Of a DNA stretch of 64,000 nucleotides, positions 9,110 to 16,762 are shown in pieces. This stretch comes from Calothrix sp. NIES-4105 (GTDB taxonomy: Bacteria > Cyanobacteriota > Cyanobacteriia > Cyanobacteriales > Nostocaceae). The DNA lies in contig NZ_AP018290.1 of assembly GCF_002368415.1 (NCBI RefSeq), forward strand, positions 1,801,470-1,865,469. Reading direction: 5' to 3'. Each line of letters begins with the position of its first letter. Position 1 is the stretch's first letter. A model generated the notes under the pieces. The model worked only from the letters and a program-made list of their open reading frames with translations. It ran no database searches and was not told the origin of the DNA. A program made the translations under genes and the position numbers.

Positions 9110-10255
9110 ATGAACTTACTAACTTTCGCATCCGCAACCGATTTAATTTTGGAAATACCACAACAAGCTTATAACCAAGCTTGGGATAAATTTTATTCTA
9201 ACGCAACCGCGCGTTATCAAGCATACATAAATGAACTTTGCCTAAGTAGTATCTTGCCGTGGTTACAACAAGATTTAGCTTCTCAGGCAAAGGTATCTTA
9301 TAATACCACTGCATTACCCAGTTATTGGGAACTGGTTAACGGGACCGTTATTAATATAGACTCCACGAGAATCATTTTAGTTCCACAAGAAACGATTGAT
9401 TTGAGTGAGTTACGAGTTCCCCAAGAATGGATAGATATACCAGGTTGGGCAGGAGATTATTATTTAGGAGTGCAAATTGTACCTGAAGATAGATGTATTC
9501 GCGTTTGGGGCTACTGTACACATTTACAACTCAAGACACAAGGAGTATATAGTTCTTACACTCGGACTTACGCGCTTGATGCTAGTGATATTAGCGACAT
9601 AAATATATTATCTTTCGCTATATCTGAATTTGCCAATGAACCAACTCGTGCAGAAATATCATCTTTACCAGCTTTATCTACTACAGTTGCTCAAAATCTG
9701 ATCATGCGTCTTGGAAACCCAGATATTGTATCACCTCGTCTCGAAATACCTTTTCAAACGTGGGGCGCCTTAATTCAAAATGGTGGTTGGCGTTCCTCTT
9801 TATATCAGCATCGTATTGGACAACCACAACAATCTATAATCGAGTGGCTACGAAACGGAGTAACTCAAGCAGCACAGCAATTAGGTTGGAGCAATATTAA
9901 TCTACAACTAAGCGGCGCCGCACGGAGTATCGAACAAACGGCGCCAACAAGTATTTTGGCACGACAATTAACAATAGCAGGACAGGAATATGAACTTCGT
10001 ATAATTCCTCAAATTAACGAAGAATATACAACATGGCGATTTGAACTGCGCTCAGGCGGAATTGGTATAATACCTGGAGGTTTCAAGCTTAAACTGCTAA
10101 CCGAAGATTTACAATCATTCCCTGACAACGAAGATATTGCCACTACAGCAGCCGAACAGTTGTTCGTTGAAGTAGCTTTAGAACCAGGAGAAGGAATAGT
10201 TTGGGAAATTGAGCCAGTTCCAGAAAATTATGACCAAGAAATCCTAAGATTTTAG
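9110..10255 (+). CDS. DUF1822 family protein (copy 2)
   Basis: The 381-residue protein is a paralogue of the product at 3676-5007. It shares the overall plan: beta-rich N-terminal half, an internal WGYCTHLQLK segment, and a C-terminal beta region (GQEYELRIIPQ) ending before an acidic tail. No membrane segment or catalytic motif is seen. It lies downstream of a sigma-like gene on the same strand, so the sigma-DUF1822 pairing occurs twice within 10 kb. Unlike copy 1, no CHAT-CHASE2 or DUF928 gene follows. Confidence 0.75.
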   Translation: MNLLTFASATDLILEIPQQAYNQAWDKFYSNATARYQAYINELCLSSILPWLQQDLASQAKVSYNTTALPSYWELVNGTVINIDSTRIILVPQETIDLSELRVPQEWIDIPGWAGDYYLGVQIVPEDRCIRVWGYCTHLQLKTQGVYSSYTRTYALDASDISDINILSFAISEFANEPTRAEISSLPALSTTVAQNLIMRLGNPDIVSPRLEIPFQTWGALIQNGGWRSSLYQHRIGQPQQSIIEWLRNGVTQAAQQLGWSNINLQLSGAARSIEQTAPTSILARQLTIAGQEYELRIIPQINEEYTTWRFELRSGGIGIIPGGFKLKLLTEDLQSFPDNEDIATTAAEQLFVEVALEPGEGIVWEIEPVPENYDQEILRF

Positions 10256-10275
10256 TAATATGAATAAATTGTCGC

Positions 10276-10302
10276 GTAGGATAAGCTTATAGCCTGTCCT
10301 AC
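10276..10302. repeat. Palindromic element with ATAAGCTTAT core
   Basis: Outer arms GTAGGA and TCCTAC flank a core of ATAAGCTTATAGCC. It sits between two convergent genes. Relatives with an ATAGGCTTATA core occur at 33522, 42020 and 58178, all between genes. It may serve as a bidirectional terminator or be a small dispersed repeat. Confidence 0.6.
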
Positions 10303-10662
10303 TCAAGAAATTAAAGCTATTCGACTTTTTTCTAAATCTACAACCAAATTTTCGCCACTGCGTCGAGCTTCCCAGGCGCCGAAGTCCCACCTCCCTATAT
10401 TCCACTCTCCCTGCATATAATCCTCATCCTCTGAAACTGTGCCAATATATGTTATAGGTGCTTGAGAAGTAGTTAGGTAGCGCTTAATAAAAGTGATACT
10501 TCGTCCAACTAGTTCACCTTGGAGGCGCGCTTCCCCCAAATAGCCGTCATCTAAAATAGAACCGCTTAAAGTTTTACCACTTTGGATAAGTGCAATTTCA
10601 AAGCGAGTCGCTGTTTCTTGTTGCCAGTACGTACCCAACCAAGTGCCATTTACATCTGCCAT
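10303..10662 (-). CDS. Small hypothetical protein, probably beta-barrel
   Basis: This 119-residue soluble protein is made of alternating short strands (GTWLGTYWQ, FEIALIQSGKTLSGSI, EARLQGELVGRSITFIKR, YIGTVSED, MQGEWNIG). Such a pattern with a GTW opening is typical of small barrels of the lipocalin/avidin kind, but that is only a resemblance. It has no signal peptide. It is convergent with the DUF1822 gene and separated from the downstream toxin gene by about 50 bp. I cannot name a function. Confidence 0.6.
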   Translation of the reverse strand: MADVNGTWLGTYWQQETATRFEIALIQSGKTLSGSILDDGYLGEARLQGELVGRSITFIKRYLTTSQAPITYIGTVSEDEDYMQGEWNIGRWDFGAWEARRSGENLVVDLEKSRIALIS

Positions 10663-10709
10663 AAGCTTTCAAAACATGAAGCTAGTGTTTACAGGCTATT
10701 TTAATATTC

Positions 10710-11177
10710 CTAGGCATATATTTTTTCGCTATGAGTTATATTATTCCATAAATCAGCAGGGAAAAACCTAGATAAATGACCTACATTGGTTGTTGCAATT
10801 ATAGAATCTGGCGTATTAATTATTACAGCTTGTGCAATTAAAATCATATCTCCATCTATTGTTTTATCTCCTGCTGTCGGTTGTCCTTTTTGACGCGCTT
10901 GTGCCCATAGTAATGCAGCTTGACGCATCACAGCGGTTGTTAATGGTAAATATTCTAACAATTCACCTAACTCATCTAATTTAGCAATACCTTTTACCTT
11001 ATTTGCACGTAATAATTCCCGACGAAGTTCGTAGTCTACAATTTCCGGAATTATAACTCGTACATTTGACGCGATAAGCATTTACAACCAGCGGTTACAA
11101 GCTGTACTCTCAGCAGACAATTTTGGATTTGTAATTAGACCTAAAGATCCTGTATCCAACAGCACAACTTGGCTCAC
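10710..11177 (-). pseudogene. PIN-domain (VapC-like) toxin interrupted by an in-frame stop
   Basis: Reading from GTG at 11177, the product begins VSQVVLLDTGSLGLITNP, the expected first strand and first acidic residue (Asp8) of a PIN nuclease. It runs 31 codons and stops at TAA (11082-11084). The same frame continues at once with MLIASNVRVIIPEIVDYELR to the end at 10710. A single C-to-T change (CAA to TAA) would explain the break. The GTG start overlaps the antitoxin stop by 4 bp. The 123-residue remainder lacks Asp8, so it should not be an active RNase unless the stop is read through. Confidence 0.8.
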
Positions 11178-11458
11178 CAGGTTACACCTTTCATCTCATT
11201 TGGGAATAGTTTGCGTTCTGATAATCGATTTTCATCTAAAGCATGAATCAAATACTCTCCCGTCTCCTGTTGTTCTTGAGCATCCGTATCATCAATCCAC
11301 GACTGAAGCACGCTAATAGCTTTAGCCTGTTTTGCTTTTAACGTAATATACTCTGTCAAGAGTTGCAAAGTGTAAGCTTCTGTTGAAAGTCCTTTTTGCT
11401 GGGCTTCTTGTATGAGATATTTTTCTATCTCTTTTGGTAAGTTGAGGGTTAGGGTCAT
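11174..11458 (-). CDS. Antitoxin-like DNA-binding protein upstream of the PIN toxin
   Basis: The 94-residue protein opens with MTLTLNLPKEIEKYLIQEAQ, a strand followed by a helix as in ribbon-helix-helix antitoxins. An acidic C-terminal half would wrap the toxin. It overlaps the toxin start by 4 bp (GTGA), which is typical of a toxin-antitoxin operon. It probably represses its own operon, as such antitoxins usually do. It appears intact although the toxin is broken. Confidence 0.75.
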   Translation of the reverse strand: MTLTLNLPKEIEKYLIQEAQQKGLSTEAYTLQLLTEYITLKAKQAKAISVLQSWIDDTDAQEQQETGEYLIHALDENRLSERKLFPNEMKGVTW

Positions 11459-11512
11459 GTTTTTTTAAATAGTACACATTACATTTACATAATAAACCTC
11501 ACAGAAGCTTTT

Positions 11513-11728
11513 ATGACTAAAGCACAAGCTGAAAACAAAAAGCATACTCATGTACTGATTGAGCTATTGTTATGGATGGTATCACACTATAAATTACAAA
11601 TAACTTTAGCAAACAACCGTAAGGCACTACCGCTGATTCTAGGACAGGCAAACTTTTTTATGGAATTTGATGTTTGTTTTTATCGTTCTCAAAAATTATT
11701 TGAGGTAACTCCGAAACAATCATTGTAA
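11513..11728 (+). pseudogene. Possible remnant of a retropepsin-like aspartic protease gene
   Basis: The ORF has 71 codons. The last third (LILGQANFFMEFDVCFYRSQ, then KLFEVTPK) resembles the C-terminal end of small clan AA aspartic protease-like proteins of cyanobacteria. The catalytic Asp-Thr-Gly part is absent and the first 40 residues match nothing I know. No ribosome-binding site is visible. It may equally be a short unrelated gene. Confidence 0.3.
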
Positions 11729-11855
11729 AAATAGTTCGAGGTAAGAGGGAAAAATTTTTACAAATTATATACTTAATTTCTTGTTTAGCACGTTACAAGG
11801 TAAAGTTATATAAAGTTGGAGAACGCTTAATTACATTTATAAAATAAATTTATCT

Positions 11856-12971
11856 ATGGTGCTAGCTTCGGAATCAAATCAACGCGCGATTGGTGTTGCT
11901 GTAATTGGAACGGGATTTGGGAATAAGGTTCATATTCCTGCATTTCAAGCGCACCATCGCACCCAAGTAGTTGCTGTTTATCATCGCGATTTAGAAAAAG
12001 CCAAGCAAATTGCTGCTGCGAACAATATACTTCATGCTTGCTCCGATATCAGCGATATTGTCAATTTATCTGAAGTTGAAGCAGTTAGTATATCAACACC
12101 ACCATTTCTCCACTACGAAATGGCAAAAACTGCTTTAGAAGCGGGTAAACATTTACTCTTAGAAAAACCTGTAACTTTAAATGTAAACCAAGCCATAGAA
12201 CTATATCACCTAGCAAATCAAAAAGGTGTTACTGCTACAGTAGACTTTGAATTCCGCTTTATACCTGGGTGGCAATTCTTCGCTGAACTACTAGCACAAG
12301 GATATGTAGGAAAAAAACGTTTAATTAGAATAGACTGGTTAGGCGCCTCACGCGCTGACACATCACGACCTTGGAACTGGTACTCACGTTCATACCAGGG
12401 AGGAGGAGCATTAGGTTCATTAGGTTCCCACGCATTCGATTATATACATTGGTTATTTGGTTCAGTAAACAAACTTAGCGCAAACCTTACCACTGCAATT
12501 CCAAATCGTACAGACCCCAGTACAGGCGAATTAAAACCAGTAGATAGCGACGACACATGTATGTTGATGCTGGAATTAGCAGATGGAACACCATGTCAAC
12601 TAACAATTAGTGCAGTAGTACACGCACATCGTCCACATTGGATAGAAGTATATGGGGATGAAGGAACATTAGTATTAGGCAGTGAAAATCAAAAAGATTA
12701 CGTCAACGGGTTTCACGTCTTAGGAAATAAAGTAGGCAAACCGCAAGCAGAAATTGAAATACCCAACCATTACTTATTCCCCAAAAACTACGCAGACGGA
12801 AGAATTTCAGCATTTATCCGCGTCATCGATAACTGGGTAAAAGCTATAGACCTTCTTCAACCAGTCACACCTTCATTAAAAGAAGGAGTATATTCACAAT
12901 TATTAATGGACTTAGCCCACGAATCTAACCAAAAATCTCAATGGGTAAACGTTCCCGAACTCAAATTATAG
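11856..12971 (+). CDS. Gfo/Idh/MocA family oxidoreductase
   Basis: The 371-residue protein has an N-terminal Rossmann fold with VAVIGTGFGNKVHIPAF as the dinucleotide-binding turn. The family Glu-Lys-Pro motif follows (LLLEKPVTLN), then a C-terminal alpha/beta domain with GGALGSLGSHAFDYIHWLFG, where the His is the usual catalytic position. Members oxidise or reduce sugars, inositols or related compounds with NAD(P). The substrate cannot be told from sequence, and the gene stands alone. A second, divergent member of the family is at 32478-33494. Confidence 0.88.
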   Translation: MVLASESNQRAIGVAVIGTGFGNKVHIPAFQAHHRTQVVAVYHRDLEKAKQIAAANNILHACSDISDIVNLSEVEAVSISTPPFLHYEMAKTALEAGKHLLLEKPVTLNVNQAIELYHLANQKGVTATVDFEFRFIPGWQFFAELLAQGYVGKKRLIRIDWLGASRADTSRPWNWYSRSYQGGGALGSLGSHAFDYIHWLFGSVNKLSANLTTAIPNRTDPSTGELKPVDSDDTCMLMLELADGTPCQLTISAVVHAHRPHWIEVYGDEGTLVLGSENQKDYVNGFHVLGNKVGKPQAEIEIPNHYLFPKNYADGRISAFIRVIDNWVKAIDLLQPVTPSLKEGVYSQLLMDLAHESNQKSQWVNVPELKL

Positions 12972-12990
12972 AATTTTTACGTTCATGGGC

Positions 12991-13428
12991 TTATGTTGGC
13001 GGCGTACTGCTACCACCGTTACGGTTTCGCAAATATTCCCAGATGCGTCGTATTTCATTTCTGAACTCTTGACGGTCGAGCGCTGCTTGCTCCCTGTCTT
13101 GTGCTGCTTGCGCTCTATCTTGTTCTCTATCTCGTGCTATTTGAAGAGTCAAGTTGTTGACGTTTTCAGTTAGCTGCATAATATTTGCGACTAATACATC
13201 AATGTTGTTGTCATGTTCAACTGCCTTTGCGACTAATACATTAATATTGTTGTCATGTTCAACTGCCTTTGCGACTAATACATTAATATTGTTGTCATGT
13301 TCAACTGCCTTTGCGACTAATACATCAATGTTGTTGTCATGTTTAACTACCTTTTCGCCAATATTGGCAAACAGATTTTCTAGACGGGTTAAGCGGTCAT
13401 TAATCGATTGTGGTTCGTTTGTAGCCAT
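12991..13428 (-). CDS. Coiled-coil protein with 14-residue repeats (copy A)
   Basis: The 145-residue protein opens MATNEPQSINDRLTRLENLF and continues with near-identical 14-residue units of the form VEHDNNINVLVAKA. An Arg/Gln/Asp-rich helix (REQDRAQAAQDREQAALDR) and a tail NEIRRIWEYLRNRNGG follow. Hydrophobic residues spaced by sevens predict one long coiled coil. There is no signal peptide or membrane segment. The neighbouring copy B is a duplicate with fewer units. The role is unknown; a scaffold or adaptor is possible. Confidence 0.7.
   Translation of the reverse strand: MATNEPQSINDRLTRLENLFANIGEKVVKHDNNIDVLVAKAVEHDNNINVLVAKAVEHDNNINVLVAKAVEHDNNIDVLVANIMQLTENVNNLTLQIARDREQDRAQAAQDREQAALDRQEFRNEIRRIWEYLRNRNGGSSTPPT
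13180..13345. repeat. 42-bp tandem repeat inside a coding region
   Basis: Units beginning GCGACTAATACATYAATRTT recur at 42-bp spacing about four times, each encoding 14 residues of copy A. The middle units are almost identical, which suggests recent slippage or unequal exchange. Copy B has about two units. Confidence 0.85.
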
Positions 13429-13484
13429 AAGTCTCGTTGTTTGTATCTTTGCTTTATTTATTTACATGCAGTATTATCTATGAA

Positions 13485-13877
13485 TCATGTTGCTGGACTG
13501 CTGCCACCGTTACGGTTTCGCAAATATTCCCAGATGCGTCGTATTTCATTTCTGAACTCTTGACGGTCAATGGCTGCTTGCTGCCTGTCTTGTGCTGCTT
13601 GCGCTCTGTCCTGTTCTCTATCCTGTGCTGCTTGCGCTCTGTCTTGTGCTGCTTGCGCTCTATCTTGTTCTGCTTGAAGAGTCAATTTATTAACATTTTC
13701 AGTTAGCTGCATAATATTTGCGACTAATACATCAATATTGTTGTCATGTTCAACTACCTTTGCGACTAATACATCAATGCTGTTGTCATGTTCAACTACC
13801 TTTTCGCCAATATTGGCAAACAGATTTTCTAGACGGGTTAAGCGGTCATTAATCGATTGTGGTTCGTTTGTGGCCAT
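13485..13877 (-). CDS. Coiled-coil protein (copy B, tandem duplicate)
   Basis: The 130-residue protein is almost identical to copy A over the first 30 and last 25 residues. It has fewer 14-residue units and a longer Gln/Asp/Arg-rich helix (DRAQAAQDRAQAAQDREQ). I start it at the ATG at 13877, which matches copy A and follows a GAAAGAG stretch. The flanking DNA on the 3' side is also duplicated, so the whole gene was copied. Function unknown. Confidence 0.7.
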   Translation of the reverse strand: MATNEPQSINDRLTRLENLFANIGEKVVEHDNSIDVLVAKVVEHDNNIDVLVANIMQLTENVNKLTLQAEQDRAQAAQDRAQAAQDREQDRAQAAQDRQQAAIDRQEFRNEIRRIWEYLRNRNGGSSPAT

Positions 13878-13914
13878 AAGTCTCTTTCTTTGTATTTTTG
13901 CTTTATTTATCCGC

Positions 13915-14005
13915 CGACATATAATACAAATATACAAGCATCAATGCTAGGTAGTGCAATCCTAATTATATATAATTATATAAATATATAGCTAATTAAG
14001 ATGAA
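13915..14005. repeat. Dispersed intergenic repeat, copy 1
   Basis: The segment from CATATAATACAAATATAC to GCTAATTAAGATGAAT aligns along its length with 15697-15789. Shared blocks include AATGCTA-GTAGTGC and ATATAGCTAATTAAG-type ends. It lies upstream of the coiled-coil gene (divergent) and about 280 bp before the PEP-CTERM gene. It may carry shared promoter information. Confidence 0.6.
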
Positions 14006-14284
14006 TGATGTGTAAAGGCGCCATTGAGTTAGCACCCACATGATATTGGTAGGGCGCCAATCATTATTTGTATTAAAAGTAGAGTGAATACCTTGTTATT
14101 CTAAATTTTTCTTGCAACAGCAAAAAAAATTACAAGTTAAGCAAAAGATTATGAATAGGAAAAGAACTTAGAATTTGATATTTATTAATAAGTAGAGTCG
14201 AAAAAGCTATTTATTCATCAATTTGCACAGGTTAGGATTAGCCTTTGTGCAAGTTAATATTTCTTTAATATTGGAGGCTTATAA
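14006..14284. other. Spacer before the PEP-CTERM gene
   Basis: About 280 bp without a gene. It holds two GGCGCC sites and an AT-rich stretch. The ribosome-binding site TTGGAGG (about 14270-14276) fits the start at 14285. No hairpin or riboswitch was recognised. Confidence 0.5.
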
Positions 14285-14935
14285 ATGATACTCCGACAAC
14301 GTGGTGTGTGGGTTTTTCCGGTAGTTCTGACTTTACTTAATTTTGTTTTAGGTGCAGCTAGAGCAAACGCACAAATTATCTACCCATTTAGCGGCAATTA
14401 CGAAACAACAATTAAAATTAACCCAATAGTTGATGACCTTTCAGAGGTAGTTGAGAGTGCTGTAAGTACCGACGCACCTTATGGCTTAGATACATACACC
14501 GGGCTAGTATATTCTCGAACTAACGTTACTACCGGAGACGTTCGCTTTAATGTAGACCCAACGATATTTGGTTTGCAGGGGTATCCACAAGGCTTTATTA
14601 CCTTTGGAGACGGCGCCAACAAATTATTTGGAAACGCCGATGCTGGGGCTAAAATTGATTTTGAAAAACTAACTGCTAAGGGGTCTGGTGTTTTAAATAT
14701 CACAGGCGGCGAGGGCATATTTCAAGGCGCCACTGGTATACTTGATTTTTCTGAAGAAGACCAAGTTATTTTAGGAGAAACTATTCTTTTAAAAGGGCAA
14801 GCGAAGGTAAGCGGTTCCATTCAAGTTCCGCAAAAAGTACCAGAACCAACAACTGGTTTGACTTTAGTTACTATGGGTATCACTGTATCGCTTGGTTTAA
14901 TGCTGCGCCGACGGCTAATGATGGGCACCAATTAG
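14285..14935 (+). CDS. PEP-CTERM sorting domain protein
   Basis: The 216-residue protein has an N-terminal signal peptide (VFPVVLTLLNFVLGAARANA, cleaved before Q). A beta-rich middle with Gly-rich turns follows (FGDGANKLFGNADAGAKIDF). The C-terminus is a classical PEP-CTERM signal: VPEP, a hydrophobic segment (LTLVTMGITVSLGLML) and an Arg-rich end (RRRL). Such proteins are processed by an exosortase and delivered to the cell surface or extracellular matrix. No exosortase is in the window. GGAGG is well placed before the ATG. Confidence 0.85.
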   Translation: MILRQRGVWVFPVVLTLLNFVLGAARANAQIIYPFSGNYETTIKINPIVDDLSEVVESAVSTDAPYGLDTYTGLVYSRTNVTTGDVRFNVDPTIFGLQGYPQGFITFGDGANKLFGNADAGAKIDFEKLTAKGSGVLNITGGEGIFQGATGILDFSEEDQVILGETILLKGQAKVSGSIQVPQKVPEPTTGLTLVTMGITVSLGLMLRRRLMMGTN

Positions 14936-14937
14936 AG

Positions 14938-14961
14938 GAAAAGCTTTAATTAATAGCTTTT
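14938..14961 (+). terminator. Hairpin after the PEP-CTERM gene
   Basis: AAAAGCT at 14939 pairs with AGCTTTT at 14955, leaving a short AT loop. It begins within a few bases of the stop codon. The stem is AT-rich and the trailing T-run is short, so termination is plausible but not certain. Confidence 0.45.
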
Positions 14962-15035
14962 GAGCAAGGAATTTTAGAGTTTTAAACGCCGAGGTAAGCG
15001 GCGCCCTGCTTCAATAATCTGCGTCAATAAAAATT

Positions 15036-15078
15036 GTAGGTTGGGTGGAGGCTTTGCACAACCCAACCCCCATCCTAC
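15036..15078. repeat. GTAGGTTGGGT element, short copy
   Basis: GTAGGTTGGGT at 15036 faces ACCCAAC at 15061 and ATCCTAC at 15072-15078. It is related to the 84-bp element at 6790. It ends next to the stop of trxA and may act as its terminator. Confidence 0.6.
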
Positions 15079-15079
15079 G

Positions 15080-15403
15080 CTAAAGTAAATTTGTTAAAGC
15101 TGTGCTGAATCTCTCATAAGGAGATACCCCAACAATCGTTTCCATCAAATTACCATCTTTGTAAATCATTACTGCTGGAATACTGCGAATACCCAACCTT
15201 TTAGCAAGAGTTTTACTTTGATCTAAGTCTATCTTAGCTACTTTAGCACGACCCGCATACTCTTGAGCTAATTTATCCATCAAAGGAGCAATCATCTTAC
15301 AAGGACCGCACCAACTAGCCGTAAAATCAAACACAACCAGCCCACTATCAGGAGTTAAAATTGAGTCAAATTCTTCTTCTTTAACATATTCAACTGTTTG
15401 CAT
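15080..15403 (-). CDS. trxA: Thioredoxin
   Basis: The 107-residue thioredoxin fold has the active site WCGPC at 31-35, the conserved Asp in VVFDFTASW, and the cis-Pro loop SIPAVMIYKDG. Full length for a stand-alone bacterial thioredoxin; a cytoplasmic disulfide reductase. Cyanobacteria have several thioredoxin types, and I cannot say which one this is. It is monocistronic, with a 430-bp spacer upstream. Confidence 0.93.
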   Translation of the reverse strand: MQTVEYVKEEEFDSILTPDSGLVVFDFTASWCGPCKMIAPLMDKLAQEYAGRAKVAKIDLDQSKTLAKRLGIRSIPAVMIYKDGNLMETIVGVSPYERFSTALTNLL

Positions 15404-15833
15404 AGATGTTCCTTGTGTTTAATTTATTAATTATGTAATTTAGGCCTTTACCTATCTGAAAAGCCTTTATACTTTTCTTTTTTTACATCCTCGTATTGTA
15501 CAAAGTTTTGTATAACTAATGTATATATGAATTAAAACTTTAAAAAACTTAATAATTCAGGTTAACTTATCCGCCGATACAGTAATAGTGTTATTATCGC
15601 ACGTCAAAGCGAGAAAGTATACCATGAATAATTCATACAATCTTTTATCATCTGATTCTAAAATGTGCGCCAATGGCGCACAAAAATTCAACAAAAAGGC
15701 ATATAATACAGATATACGAGGTATTAATGCTATGTAGTGCGAGCATGACTATGTATACTTATATAAACATATGGCTAATTAAGGTAATTTATGCATAAGA
15801 ACGCGGGATAATAATGAAGCTTATCTCGTTCGT
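15404..15833. other. Spacer with a perfect hairpin and a dispersed repeat
   Basis: A perfect inverted repeat, TGTGCGCC-AAT-GGCGCACA, lies at 15664-15682, followed on the minus strand by TTTT. The dispersed repeat copy 2 follows at 15697-15789. The trxA promoter must lie in the left part. No gene was found. Confidence 0.6.
15697..15789. repeat. Dispersed intergenic repeat, copy 2
   Basis: The segment from GCATATAATACAGATATAC to GCTAATTAAGGTAATTT aligns with 13915-14005 over about 90 bp with scattered substitutions. It ends about 45 bp before the gene at 15834. Confidence 0.6.
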
Positions 15834-16700
15834 ATGCTTATGGTCACAATCTACGATAGCAGCCCGAATAGAGTTGTCGAAGCCATTGAGTTAGTTGATA
15901 ATGAATTGTGGCAGCAATCAGTAAAGCTAAAATCTGGTCTAAATAATAAGTGGCGCCTAGATAACTCTCACCAAGTATTCAACTTACACACACCGACAGC
16001 TAATCTTGTACAACATCTAAAGACATATGCAAACGATTATCATTTAGCAAAGTCGATGGCGCAATTTAGCGATGCATCAGAATTGCACGAACCATACATA
16101 AAGCTTCTTGAAGAATGGGTGGAATGTACTGCTCATCACTATGAATTAACGCAAGAAGTTTTAAAAGCTAAAGTCAATATCATGTTAGGACGAATTGCCC
16201 ACCAAGATAAAAAGATACACCGCACACGCATAGGGTTAGGCGCCTTATCTGTTGCATGTACAGTATGGATGGGTTTCAACATTCATGCTTACATCGGAGT
16301 CGGTAAGCAACGCTCAATAGTTGAGCAAAAGTTAGGGCAAGTAAATACTACATATAATCAAGTATATTCAGAAACGTTAAAAACTTTCCCTGCCAAAAAG
16401 TCAAGAGGTCTTTGGGGTTTTGCAAAGCATATAGTTGGATATACTGACCCACCACCTGATAGTTTATCAAAAGTTGAGATTCCTCAAAACCCCACATTAG
16501 AGCAGCAGGACTTGTTAGACAAGCTCAAACTAGTGGGAGAACAAAGAAAAATCGTTTTAAACGAATTTAATCGATTAGATAATAAACAAAAAAGAAGTAC
16601 TATAGCTATTGTTTTTAGTGGTTTGACGCTGATTTTTGTTCCTTTGTATGGATGGATATGGATTCCTGCAAATCGAAAAATGGCATATAGGCGCCTTTAA
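15834..16700 (+). CDS. Hypothetical protein with two membrane segments
   Basis: The protein has up to 288 residues; ATG at 15840 is an equally possible start. A soluble N-terminal domain of about 135 residues precedes a first hydrophobic segment (GLGALSVACTVWMGFNI). A helical loop follows (IVEQKLGQVNTTYNQVYSET), then a second segment near the end (TIAIVFSGLTLIFVPLYGWI). No known motif is seen. It is followed after 62 bp by cysteine synthase on the same strand. Function not assigned. Confidence 0.6.
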   Translation: MLMVTIYDSSPNRVVEAIELVDNELWQQSVKLKSGLNNKWRLDNSHQVFNLHTPTANLVQHLKTYANDYHLAKSMAQFSDASELHEPYIKLLEEWVECTAHHYELTQEVLKAKVNIMLGRIAHQDKKIHRTRIGLGALSVACTVWMGFNIHAYIGVGKQRSIVEQKLGQVNTTYNQVYSETLKTFPAKKSRGLWGFAKHIVGYTDPPPDSLSKVEIPQNPTLEQQDLLDKLKLVGEQRKIVLNEFNRLDNKQKRSTIAIVFSGLTLIFVPLYGWIWIPANRKMAYRRL

Positions 16701-16762
16701 ATGCCAGAAACTTGCCTGAATGAGTCAAAATTTTTATATGTGAAGAACAAAAGGTAAGTAAA

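Noticed and set aside
10710-11081. Treating the shorter ATG frame as a full toxin
   Set aside because: It lacks the first strand and the first catalytic Asp of the PIN domain, both of which lie in frame just upstream of the stop.
13180-13345. 42-bp direct repeats as a CRISPR
   Set aside because: They are in frame inside a coiled-coil gene and contiguous without spacers.
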